From the NCBI RefSeq assembly GCF_036227265.1, contig NZ_CP109446.1, positions 1,277,501 through 1,341,500 of the forward strand: DNA of 64,000 bases. Reading direction: 5' to 3'. How positions within the stretch are numbered: position 1 is the stretch's first letter; every line of letters starts with the position of its first letter. This document shows positions 1 through 8,912 of the stretch, piece after piece. Under the pieces are notes generated by a model. The model worked only from the letters and a program-made list of their open reading frames with translations. It did no database searches and was not told where the DNA came from. The stretch comes from Streptomyces sp. NBC_01476. GTDB lineage: Bacteria > Actinomycetota > Actinomycetes > Streptomycetales > Streptomycetaceae. The position numbers were made by a program, and so were the translations under genes.

Positions 1-1438
<1,438 letters not shown>

Positions 1439-1616
1439 TCACGGTGGTGGCTTCCGCCGGCTCCCGGCCCGCCCTCGCCGCGTTCCCGGAGAGGTACCCC
1501 GGACGGCTCCGCCCGGCTGGTCGGTGCCCCCGCGCTGTCGTTCAGTGGGGATGCGCGGCCCCGATCCGGCGGGCCGTCAGCCGCCCGCCAGGGCCGCCCG
1601 GACCAGAGGAGTCCCC

Positions 1617-2159
1617 GTGAGGCACCACGCCAGAGCAGTCACCGCAGCAGCCGCCGTCGTACTCGTGGCCGCGGCCGCCACCGCCTGCTCCGACAGCGGC
1701 AAGAGCGCGTCGAGCAGCGCGTCCGCCACCTCGGTCGCGCCGGAGGCCGCGGCGGACGCCGCGTCGGTGACGGTGGCCTCGCACAAGGGGAATCTGGGCA
1801 CGATCCTGGTGACCAGCAAGAACCAGGTCCTCTACCTCTTCCAGGCGGACAAGAAGAAGAACCAGTCCACCTGCAACGGAGCGTGTGCCTCGGCGTGGCC
1901 TCCGCTGATCGTGAAGGGCAAGCCGACCGCGGGCAGCGGGGTCAAGGGCAGCCTGCTCTCCACCGCCACCCGCAGCGACGGCAGCAAGCAGGCCACCTAC
2001 AACGGCCACCCGCTCTACCGGTTCGCCGGCGACACCAAGGCCGGCCAGACCAACGGACAGGGGCAGAACGCCTTCGGCGCCAAGTGGTACGTCGTGGGCA
2101 CCAACGGCAAGCAGATCACCAAGAGCACGTCGCAGCAGCCCTCAGGCGGCGGCTACTGA
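1617..2159 (+). CDS. Secreted-repeat lipoprotein (Yx[FWY]xxD motif, PF03640-like)
   Basis: Predicted 180-residue exported lipoprotein of unknown function. I place the start at GTG 1617 because AGAGGAG lies 7 nt upstream; a much longer in-frame reading from 1347 has no signal sequence at its N-terminus. Residues 1-27 form a signal peptide (basic RHHAR, then an Ala/Val-rich core) ending in a lipobox-like AATAC. A Ser/Ala-rich linker follows. The mature part holds two copies of the family motif, LYLFQAD and LYRFAGD, plus a Cys pair in STCNGACASAW. The family is common in actinomycetes and tied to the cell envelope, but its role is unproven. It is transcribed alone, divergent from guaB1. Confidence 0.85.
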   Translation: MRHHARAVTAAAAVVLVAAAATACSDSGKSASSSASATSVAPEAAADAASVTVASHKGNLGTILVTSKNQVLYLFQADKKKNQSTCNGACASAWPPLIVKGKPTAGSGVKGSLLSTATRSDGSKQATYNGHPLYRFAGDTKAGQTNGQGQNAFGAKWYVVGTNGKQITKSTSQQPSGGGY

Positions 2160-2280
2160 GCCGTCTCCGGCGATCGGCCGGCCGCGGGGCGGGCTGCCCC
2201 GCGGCCGGCCGCGGCCGTCGTCAGCCGTCCCCGGGCGTTCGCGGCCCGGGCCAGCCGTTCACGGCCGGTTCGCGGCCGGG

Positions 2281-2580
2281 TCAGCTGTCCTCCAGGATGA
2301 TGAAGAGCTCGGCGTCGGTGTGCCGCCAGAAGACCTCCGCGTCCCGCAGGATCTCCTTGATGATCCGCCACTCGCGGGGCATCGAGGCCGCGCAGTCCTG
2401 CCAGTTGCGCACCCGCAGCTCCCGGCCGCCGGGCTCGGCGGGCCACCAGGAGAGGTCGGTCAGGCAGTCGGCGAGCGCGTCCCAGTTACGGCCGAACCAG
2501 TCGGGAAGACGCAGGTCGGCGATGCAGCGGTCCATGAAGGACTGCCGGTCGGCGACACCGGCCAGGTCGAGCACGAGCAT
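2281..2580 (-). CDS. Barstar-family protein (orphan)
   Basis: Small protein of 99 residues starting MLVLDLAG. A GTG six codons upstream at 2598 would add MWQHRR, but the domain begins at the inner ATG. It carries the barstar core: the central helix motif FGRNWDALADCLTDLSW with the conserved Trp and Asp that in barstar plug the RNase active site, and a C-terminal strand ending FIILEDS. Barstar proteins inhibit barnase-type RNases. No barnase/RNase-like ORF is seen beside it; the flanking genes are a lipoprotein and a SorC regulator. Its partner is therefore elsewhere, or it acts as a solitary immunity protein. It is read in the same direction as the regulator upstream. Confidence 0.8.
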   Translation of the reverse strand: MLVLDLAGVADRQSFMDRCIADLRLPDWFGRNWDALADCLTDLSWWPAEPGGRELRVRNWQDCAASMPREWRIIKEILRDAEVFWRHTDAELFIILEDS

Positions 2581-2643
2581 GCGCCGATGCTGCCACACGT
2601 GATCATCGCCACGGCGGCAGCGCGCCCACCGGCGCCCGGCGGT

Positions 2644-3657
2644 TCAGGACCCGTCGGGGTCCGCGCGGTCCAGGGCGGGACGCAGCGCCGGCCCGGTGGA
2701 GTGCAGCAGATGGTCCGCGGCGGCGGTGTCGGTGACCAGGCTGGTGACCAGACCCGAGCGGAGCACCGCGTCGATGGCCGCGGCCTTGCGCATGCCGCCC
2801 GCGATGGCCAGCACCTCCGGGATCCGGCGCAGTCGGTCCGCGTCGATGGTGATGCACCGCTCCCCCAGGTCGCGGCCCACCCGGCGGCCCTGCGCGTCGA
2901 ACAGGTGCGAGGACATCTCGGCGGCGGCGCCGAGACCGGCGTAGTGCTCGCGCTCGGCGTCGGTGAGGGCGTCGTGGACGGTGGAGATGCCCGCCTCCCA
3001 GGAGCCGATGGACACCACCGCGACGGTCACCTTGTCGAAATAGCCCATGGCGGCCGCGATCTGGCTCTGCGAGCGCAGCGCGGTGGCCGTCGCCGAGTCG
3101 GCGAGCACCATCGGTGCGTACAGCGGGTGCGCCTCGCCGCCGGAGACCGCGGCCGCGGTGCGTACCGCCTCCACCGAGCCGCGTTCCGTGGTGCCGACGT
3201 CGTATACACCGGTGAGCTGGACCACCGTGCACGGCGCCAGGTGCTCCAGCGCGTTGGCCATGGTGATGATGGACCGGCCCCAGGTCAGGCCGAGCACATC
3301 ACCGTCGTTGACCAGTTCGCCCAGCAGACCGGCGGCGACCACGCCCAGATTCTCCGGGTCGGGCGCGTCCGCCTGGTCCGCCGGGGTCTCCACGACCACC
3401 GCGTGCCGCAGCCCGTAATGGGCGCGCAGCGCGTCGGAGCGTTCGGCGTCGAGTTCGGCGGGCACCCGGATCTCGATCCGCACCAGGTCTCGTTCGAGGG
3501 CGGTCTCCAGCACCCGGGCCACCTTGAAGCGGCTGACCCCGAACTCCTCGGCGATCTGGATCTTCGACTTGCCCTCCAGATAGAAGCGACGTGCCATCGC
3601 CGCCGCCTGGACCATCTCGCCAGGGCCCATACGCAGCTGTGCGCGGCCTGTGCTCAC
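2644..3657 (-). CDS. SorC-family sugar-binding transcriptional regulator
   Basis: DNA-binding regulator of 337 residues. The N-terminal HTH (about residues 30-55) reads KIQIAEEFGVSRFKVARVL. The remainder is the SorC effector domain resembling sugar-phosphate isomerase folds (LGLTWGRSI, the GxxR-like phosphate loop region). The GTG start is supported by GGGGAGAGG just upstream. SorC proteins usually answer to phosphorylated sugars. The next gene upstream is rpe, a pentose-phosphate enzyme, which suggests a sugar-phosphate effector, though no target operon is visible. A perfect 12-bp palindrome in its upstream region (3736-3747) could be an operator. Confidence 0.85.
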   Translation of the reverse strand: MSTGRAQLRMGPGEMVQAAAMARRFYLEGKSKIQIAEEFGVSRFKVARVLETALERDLVRIEIRVPAELDAERSDALRAHYGLRHAVVVETPADQADAPDPENLGVVAAGLLGELVNDGDVLGLTWGRSIITMANALEHLAPCTVVQLTGVYDVGTTERGSVEAVRTAAAVSGGEAHPLYAPMVLADSATATALRSQSQIAAAMGYFDKVTVAVVSIGSWEAGISTVHDALTDAEREHYAGLGAAAEMSSHLFDAQGRRVGRDLGERCITIDADRLRRIPEVLAIAGGMRKAAAIDAVLRSGLVTSLVTDTAAADHLLHSTGPALRPALDRADPDGS

Positions 3658-3735
3658 GTCGCCTCTCCCCAGTCGCCCATCTGATCCGCTCAGCGCTCAT
3701 CCTCCCAGATCCCCAAGGTTACGGGCGCGTAGCTT

Positions 3736-3747
3736 CCGGTGCACCGG
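3736..3747. promoter_or_regulatory. 12-bp palindrome upstream of the SorC gene
   Basis: CCGGTGCACCGG is a perfect palindrome about 80 bp upstream of the SorC-family start, in the rpe/SorC gap. Its position fits an autoregulatory operator. In DNA this GC-rich such palindromes also arise by chance, so the call is tentative. Confidence 0.25.
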
Positions 3748-3819
3748 CCCGGTGTCCGTACCCGTTCGCCGGACGGTCGCGGGCCCGTTCCCCGGCCGTC
3801 GCCCCCGGGACGGGCGGGC

Positions 3820-4485
3820 TCAGTGGGCGCGGGCCGCGGTGGCCTGTGCACGCAGCGAACGGACCGCCGCCGCGGGGTCGTCAGCACCGTAGACCGCGGA
3901 CCCGGCGACGAAGACGTCGGCCCCCGCCTCCGCGCACCGCTCGATGGTCTCGGCCGAGACACCGCCGTCCACCTGGAGCCACATCTCCAGTCCGTGCCGC
4001 TCGATCAGCGCCCGGGTGCGGCGGATCTTGGGCAGCATGATGTCCAGGAACGCCTGGCCGCCGAAGCCGGGCTCCACCGTCATGATCAGCAGCATGTCGA
4101 GCTCCGGCAGCAGGTCCTCGTACGGCTCCACCGGGGTGGCCGGCTTGAGTGCCATCGACGCCCTGGCGCCCTTCGCCCGGATCTCCCGGGCCAGCCGGAC
4201 CGGGGCCGCCGCGGCCTCGGCGTGGAAGGTGACCGAACCCGCGCCCGCCTCGACATAGGCGGGTGCCCAGCGGTCGGGCTGCTCGATCATCAGATGGCAG
4301 TCGAGCGGGATCCCGGTCGTCTTGCCCAGTGCCTCGACGGCCGGAACGCCCAGCGTGAGGTTGGGGACGAAGTGGTTGTCCATCACGTCGACATGGAGCC
4401 AGTCGGCGCCCTCGACCGCTTGCGCCTCCTCGGCGAGCCGGGCGAAGTCGGCGGACAGGATGCTGGGGTTGATCTGCACGGTCAT
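3820..4485 (-). CDS. rpe: Ribulose-phosphate 3-epimerase
   Basis: Interconverts D-ribulose 5-phosphate and D-xylulose 5-phosphate in the pentose phosphate pathway. At 221 residues it matches the family length. Family signatures are visible: PSILSADF at the N-terminus, [16 protein letters not shown] with metal-binding His/Asp, [20 protein letters not shown] and the C-terminal VDGGVSAET phosphate-binding segment. It starts with ATG at 4485. The rsmB gene upstream is 349 bp away, so it probably has its own promoter. A cytosolic TIM-barrel enzyme. Confidence 0.95.
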   Translation of the reverse strand: MTVQINPSILSADFARLAEEAQAVEGADWLHVDVMDNHFVPNLTLGVPAVEALGKTTGIPLDCHLMIEQPDRWAPAYVEAGAGSVTFHAEAAAAPVRLAREIRAKGARASMALKPATPVEPYEDLLPELDMLLIMTVEPGFGGQAFLDIMLPKIRRTRALIERHGLEMWLQVDGGVSAETIERCAEAGADVFVAGSAVYGADDPAAAVRSLRAQATAARAH

Positions 4486-4834
4486 ACGGCCAGCAAATCA
4501 GATTCCGGGCCGCCGGTGCAGCGCGGTCCACGCGGGCGCACGGCGGGCGGCGCGCGGTCCCGCGCGATACGCCGGAGGAGTTGTCCACAGGCTTTCGCAC
4601 GGCTGTCCGAGAGTCCTGCCATGCTTGCCTTCTGGCCGGTCTTCCCGCCCCCGCGGCGGAAGGCAGACGGGGGACACCACGAGCGGATCAGGGGGATCGC
4701 ACTCATGGCGGGCGAAGCTGGACGAGTAGCACATCTGGTGTGCGGGCGGCGCGAGCCGGCTCGGCGCGGCGGGGGCACCATCGCCGCCCGCGCCGGAGCC
4801 GGCCGGCATACCGGTGGAGCGGCGATAGCGCCGG
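4486..4834. other. 349-bp gap between rpe and rsmB without a convincing gene
   Basis: Short reading frames here lack a ribosome site or recognisable protein sequence. It contains one perfect match to the Streptomyces DnaA-box consensus, TTGTCCACA at 4581-4589, and an inverted TGCCTTC/GAAGGCA pair near 4624-4664. The rpe promoter must lie here, but I could not assign -35/-10 boxes with confidence. Confidence 0.5.
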
Positions 4835-6280
4835 TCAGCCGGTGCGGCGCAGCAGCGCCAGGTACATCGCGTCGGTGCCGTGCAGATGCGGCCACAGCTG
4901 GAGGTCCGGGCCGTCCCCGAGCACGGGGACACCGGGCAGCAGCGGCCGGGCGTCGATGAGTTCGGCGTCCGGGGCCTGGTCGCCACGGAGGATGTCGTCG
5001 ACCACGGCGCGGGTCTCGGCCAGGTGCGGGGAGCAGGTGGCGTAGGCGACGATGCCGCCGACCCGCACCGCCCGCAGCGCCTCGGCCAGCAGGCCGCGCT
5101 GCAGCGGGCCGAACCCGGCGACGTCCTCGGCGCGCCGCCGCCAGCGGGCCTCCGGACGGCGGCGCAGGGCGCCGAGACCGGTGCAGGGCACGTCGACCAG
5201 CACCCGGTCGAAGGAGCCCGGCACCCAGACCGGACGGGTGCCGTCGGCGACGACGACCTGGTACGGGCCGGGGTTGCCGGCCAACGCCCGGCCGACCAGC
5301 CGGGCCCGGTGCGGCTGCTTCTCGGCGGCCACCAGCAGGGCGCCGCGCTCGGCGGCGAGCGCGGCCAGCAGCGCCGCCTTGCCGCCGGGGCCCGCGCAGC
5401 CGTCGAGCCAGCGCCGGTCGGGGCCGTCCAGCGGGGCCGCGGCGAGTGCGGCGGCCACCAGCTGGCTGCCCTCGTCCTGCACACCGGCCCGCCCCTCGCG
5501 GACCGCGTCGACCGCCGCCGGGTCGCCGCCCTCGGCAAGGCGCAGCGCGTACGGCGACCAGCGGCCCGGTTCGGTGCTGCCGTCGGGCAGCGAGCCGGCG
5601 ATCTCCGCGGGGGTGGCGCGCCCGGGGCGGGCCACCAAGGTCACCTCGGGCCGCTCGTTGTCGGCGGCCAGCAGGTCCTCGATCCCGGCCCGGCCGCCGC
5701 CGAGGGCGTCCCACAGCGCGGAGACCACCCAGCGCGGGTGCGCGTGCACCACGGCCAGGTGGTCCTCGGGGTCCTCGTCGTAGGGGGGCGCGACCTGTGC
5801 CAGCCAGGCGTCGAAGTCCTGGGCGGCGACCTTGCGCAGCACCGCGTTGACGAACTTCGACCGGCCGTCGCCGAGCACCACCCGGGCGAGGTCCACGGTC
5901 GCCGAGACCGCGGCGTGCGAGGGGATGCGGGTGCCGAGCAACTGGTGGGTGCCGAGGGCGAGTACGTCGAGGACCGGCGGGTCCACCTCGCGCAGCGGCC
6001 GGTCGACGCAGGCGGCGATCACGGCGTCGTAGGTGCCCTGCCGGCGCAGCGTCCCGTAGACCAGCTCGGTGGCGAGCGCGGCGTCCCGGCGGTCGAAGGT
6101 GCGGTTCTCCTTGACCGCCTTCTCCTCGGCCTTGCGGAGCAGGCCGGGCAGCACGAGGTTGGCGTAGGCGTCCCGTTCCCCGACCGCGCGCAGCGCCTCG
6201 AAGGCGAGGATCCGCACGGGGTCGCGCTGCGGCCGGCGGTACGGTTTGCCCTGCGGGCGGCGCCCGGGTGCTTGGGTCAC
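4835..6280 (-). CDS. rsmB: 16S rRNA (cytosine-5) methyltransferase RsmB/Sun
   Basis: SAM-dependent methyltransferase predicted to make m5C967 (E. coli numbering) in 16S rRNA. The 481 residues comprise an N-terminal NusB-like RNA-binding domain (about 20-170) and a C-terminal Rossmann methyltransferase domain. SAM binding is at LDGCAGPGGKAALLAAL; the two catalytic cysteines are in DVPCTGLG and YATCSPH. The N-terminus (RRPQGKPYRRPQRDP) is basic, as in other actinomycetes. It lies downstream of fmt in the same direction, 242 nt away, a common bacterial pairing (def-fmt-rsmB). Confidence 0.93.
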   Translation of the reverse strand: MTQAPGRRPQGKPYRRPQRDPVRILAFEALRAVGERDAYANLVLPGLLRKAEEKAVKENRTFDRRDAALATELVYGTLRRQGTYDAVIAACVDRPLREVDPPVLDVLALGTHQLLGTRIPSHAAVSATVDLARVVLGDGRSKFVNAVLRKVAAQDFDAWLAQVAPPYDEDPEDHLAVVHAHPRWVVSALWDALGGGRAGIEDLLAADNERPEVTLVARPGRATPAEIAGSLPDGSTEPGRWSPYALRLAEGGDPAAVDAVREGRAGVQDEGSQLVAAALAAAPLDGPDRRWLDGCAGPGGKAALLAALAAERGALLVAAEKQPHRARLVGRALAGNPGPYQVVVADGTRPVWVPGSFDRVLVDVPCTGLGALRRRPEARWRRRAEDVAGFGPLQRGLLAEALRAVRVGGIVAYATCSPHLAETRAVVDDILRGDQAPDAELIDARPLLPGVPVLGDGPDLQLWPHLHGTDAMYLALLRRTG

Positions 6281-6522
6281 GTGAAAGGTGCTCCGCTTTT
6301 TCTCTTACGGTCCGTGGTCGCCGTCCAGCCTAACCCGCCCCGTTCCACCGGCCGTGCCCCCTCGGGAGCACTGGGGCGCCCCCGGACGAACCCCGGAAAA
6401 CACGCGACCGGCCGCCGCGGCGGCGACCGGGTCCATGCGCGGAGCCCGCCGCGGCCGTCTCCGGGCGACTGGCCTGTCCGGTCGCTCAACGCGGTCCCTC
6501 GCGCCCCTTCGGGGCCAGGGCC

Positions 6523-7452
6523 TCAGCCCAGGCGGGTGCCGGGGGCGAGCCGGGTGCCACGGGTCCACGCGGCAGCGGCCATCCGCTTCTTGCCCTGCGG
6601 CTGAACCTCCCCCAGGAGGACCGCATGGCTGCCGGTGCCGACATGCACCGTGTTCTTGCCGATCGCGAGTTCGCCGGGCGCCAGGTCGGTCCGGTCCGGC
6701 GCGAGGGTCACCGGACCGAGCTTGAGGCGCTCGCCCGCGGCGAGCGTCCACGCCCCGGGCGCCGGGGTGCAGCCGCGGATGAGCCGGTCGATCCGCAGCG
6801 CGGGGGCGGCCCAGTCCACCGCCGCGTCCTCGACGGTGAGCTTGGGCGCGACGGTGACCCCCTCGGCGGGCTGCGGCCGGGCCACCAGGTCACCGGACGC
6901 GATGCCGTCCATGGTCGCGGTGAGCAGCCGCGCGCCGCTGTGCGACAGCCGCTCCAGCAGATCGCCGCTGGTGTCGGTGGGCCGGATCTCCTCGGTGATC
7001 ACGCCGTAGACCGGCCCGGAGTCGAGACCCTGCTCGATCAGGAAGGTGGACGCGCCGGTCACCTCGTCGCCGGCCATCACCGCGTGCTGCACCGGCGCGG
7101 CCCCGCGCCAGGCGGGCAGCAACGAGAAGTGCAGGTTGACCCAGCCGTGGACGGGCACGTCCAGCGCCACCTTGGGCAGCAGCGCCCCGTACGCCACCAC
7201 CGGGCAGCAGTCGGGGGCGATCTCCCGCAGCCGTGCCAGGAAGTCCTCGTCGCGCGGCCGGACCGGCTTGAGCACCTCGATCCCGGCCGCGGCGGCCCGC
7301 TCCGCCACCGGGCTGGCCAGCAGTTTGCGGCCGCGCCCGGCGACGGCGTCGGGCCGGGTCACCACGGCGGCCACCTCGTGCCGGTCGGAGGCGAGCAGAG
7401 CGTCCAGAGCGGGTACGGCGGCCTCGGGGGTGCCGGCGAAGACGAGCCTCAT
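6523..7452 (-). CDS. fmt: Methionyl-tRNA formyltransferase
   Basis: Formylates initiator Met-tRNA using 10-formyltetrahydrofolate. The protein is 309 residues. The N-terminal formyltransferase domain has [16 protein letters not shown] at the start, VVAYGALLP and [14 protein letters not shown], which contains the catalytic Asn/His/Asp environment ([10 protein letters not shown]). The C-terminal tRNA-binding domain includes [15 protein letters not shown]. Peptide deformylase, which removes the formyl group, is immediately upstream in the same direction, so the pair catalyses opposite ends of one cycle. Confidence 0.95.
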   Translation of the reverse strand: MRLVFAGTPEAAVPALDALLASDRHEVAAVVTRPDAVAGRGRKLLASPVAERAAAAGIEVLKPVRPRDEDFLARLREIAPDCCPVVAYGALLPKVALDVPVHGWVNLHFSLLPAWRGAAPVQHAVMAGDEVTGASTFLIEQGLDSGPVYGVITEEIRPTDTSGDLLERLSHSGARLLTATMDGIASGDLVARPQPAEGVTVAPKLTVEDAAVDWAAPALRIDRLIRGCTPAPGAWTLAAGERLKLGPVTLAPDRTDLAPGELAIGKNTVHVGTGSHAVLLGEVQPQGKKRMAAAAWTRGTRLAPGTRLG

Positions 7453-7537
7453 CGTGCGGGGGGTGCCTCTCGGTACGGTGCGCGGAACACGGATGGGAGC
7501 CGGGGCGGTGCCGGCCCGGCCTGCACGCGCCGCGGAC

Positions 7538-8083
7538 TCACATGCCGCGGCCGAAGGTGTCGTGCGGCGAGATCTTGACCTGGGGTGCCTGCTCCCCGCC
7601 CCATTCCGCCTCCCGGATCGCCTTCAGCGCGGCCTTGCGCTGATCGGTGTCGAGCCGGTCGATGAAGATGATGCCGTCCAGGTGGTCGGTCTCGTGCTGG
7701 ATGCAGCGGGCCAGCCGCTCGGTGCCCTCGATGGTGACCGGGTCGCCGTACATGTTGAAGCCCTTGGCGACGACGCCGAAGGCCCGCTTGCAGTCGTAGG
7801 TGAGACCGGGCAGCGACAAGCAGCCCTCGGGGCCGTCCTGTTCCTCGTCGGTGAGGGTGAGGTCGGGGTTGATCAGATGTCCCAGCTCCCCCTCCACGAA
7901 GTAGGTGAACACCCGCAGGGAGACGCCGAGCTGCGGGGCGGCCAGCCCCGCGCCCGGGGCGGCCTGCATGGTCTCGGTGAGGTCCCGGACCAGGTTGCGC
8001 AGTTCCAGGTCGAAGGTGGTGACCGGCTGCGCCGTCATGCGCAGCACCGGGTCGCCGAACAGGCGGATGGGCTTGACGGACAC
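7538..8083 (-). CDS. def: Peptide deformylase
   Basis: Metalloenzyme removing N-formyl from nascent proteins. In its 181 residues all three deformylase motifs are present: [19 protein letters not shown] with the metal-binding Cys, and QHETDHLDG with the two His ligands and the catalytic Glu. It starts with ATG at 8083 in the divergent region shared with the HTH gene and is probably cotranscribed with fmt, 85 nt downstream. Confidence 0.96.
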   Translation of the reverse strand: MSVKPIRLFGDPVLRMTAQPVTTFDLELRNLVRDLTETMQAAPGAGLAAPQLGVSLRVFTYFVEGELGHLINPDLTLTDEEQDGPEGCLSLPGLTYDCKRAFGVVAKGFNMYGDPVTIEGTERLARCIQHETDHLDGIIFIDRLDTDQRKAALKAIREAEWGGEQAPQVKISPHDTFGRGM

Positions 8084-8258
8084 GCGAGGTTCTCCTGGGG
8101 GACGCGGGGCACTGCGTGAGCTGGGCAGAGGCCGGACTACTGAGGCTGAGGGGCAATTCTAGGCCGTCCGCGCGCAGGGGGTGCGCACGCCCGCCGCGCG
8201 CCCCCCGGCAGGCCCGCCGCGCCCCGAGTTGCGTGACTCCTTGGGGCGGTGGCGCGTT

Positions 8259-8289
8259 GGTCAAGAGAGTTTGACCGAAAACGGGTCAA
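8259..8289. promoter_or_regulatory. Alternating GGTCAA/TTGACC/GGTCAA motif, candidate promoter-operator
   Basis: GGTCAA (8259), TTGACC (8271) and GGTCAA (8284) form two adjacent inverted pairs with starts 12 and 13 bp apart, 60-90 bp upstream of the HTH gene. TTGACC is also a good -35 hexamer for that gene. The spacing of about one helical turn fits a dimeric repressor. Confidence 0.35.
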
Positions 8290-8349
8290 TGCGTGCGTAG
8301 CCATGCGCGACCCGGTCCGTTGGTAACCGCCGGTTGGAGAGGCTTGTTG

Positions 8350-8844
8350 ATGCCCGACCACGCAACTCCTGACGCCCAGGCACGGGCAAGCCTGCACCTT
8401 CTGGTGCGGGACATCGAAAGGGTCCGCCGCCAGGTGGACGCACTGCGGACGCTGACCGCGCAGCTGGGGAATGTGTACCGGCCGCGCCGCAGCGGTCCGA
8501 CCGCCGGATTCGTCGTCTACGGCCGGGCGCCCGCCCCCACGGTCCGCCTCGCACAGGAGCTGCGCGACAGCGTGGAGACCCTGGTCACGGCGGCGGTGGA
8601 GTTCGACCGCTCACTCGGCTTCTCCTGGGACGCGGTGGGGTCCGCGCTGGGTGTCACGAAGCAGGCCGTGCACCGCCGGTACGGGGGCCGCCGCCCCGGG
8701 ACCCCCGCCTCCGACGAGCCGGTTCCCCTCAACCCGCCGACCGTCCCGGCGGCCCGCTCCATGCCCGGCCCCCCGCTGGGCGCCCCCCGTGAGGAATCCC
8801 TCCCGACACCCAGCCCTTCACTGCCGGGCCCGCGCAACGGCTGA
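8350..8844 (+). CDS. Small HTH-domain protein of unknown function
   Basis: Predicted DNA-binding protein of 164 residues. The ATG at 8350 (MPDHATPD) follows GGAGAGG at good spacing; an in-frame start at 8293 has no ribosome site. The N-terminal half is helical ([20 protein letters not shown]), consistent with a dimerisation coil. A helix-turn-helix follows at about residues 95-125, [21 protein letters not shown], resembling sigma-4-like HTHs of actinomycete proteins. The C-terminal 45 residues are Pro-rich and probably disordered. Its target is unknown; the inverted GGTCAA motifs just upstream are candidates for autoregulation. Confidence 0.75.
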   Translation: MPDHATPDAQARASLHLLVRDIERVRRQVDALRTLTAQLGNVYRPRRSGPTAGFVVYGRAPAPTVRLAQELRDSVETLVTAAVEFDRSLGFSWDAVGSALGVTKQAVHRRYGGRRPGTPASDEPVPLNPPTVPAARSMPGPPLGAPREESLPTPSPSLPGPRNG

Positions 8845-8912
8845 CCCGCTCCCCCGGTTGCCGGCACGCCGACAGTTCGGCAACCGGGCGGAGCGGTCGG
8901 CCACGCGCGGCT

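Noticed and set aside
4581-4589. DnaA box TTGTCCACA as part of an origin
   Set aside because: A single 9-mer is expected by chance about once in two windows of this size; there is no cluster and no dnaA/dnaN nearby.
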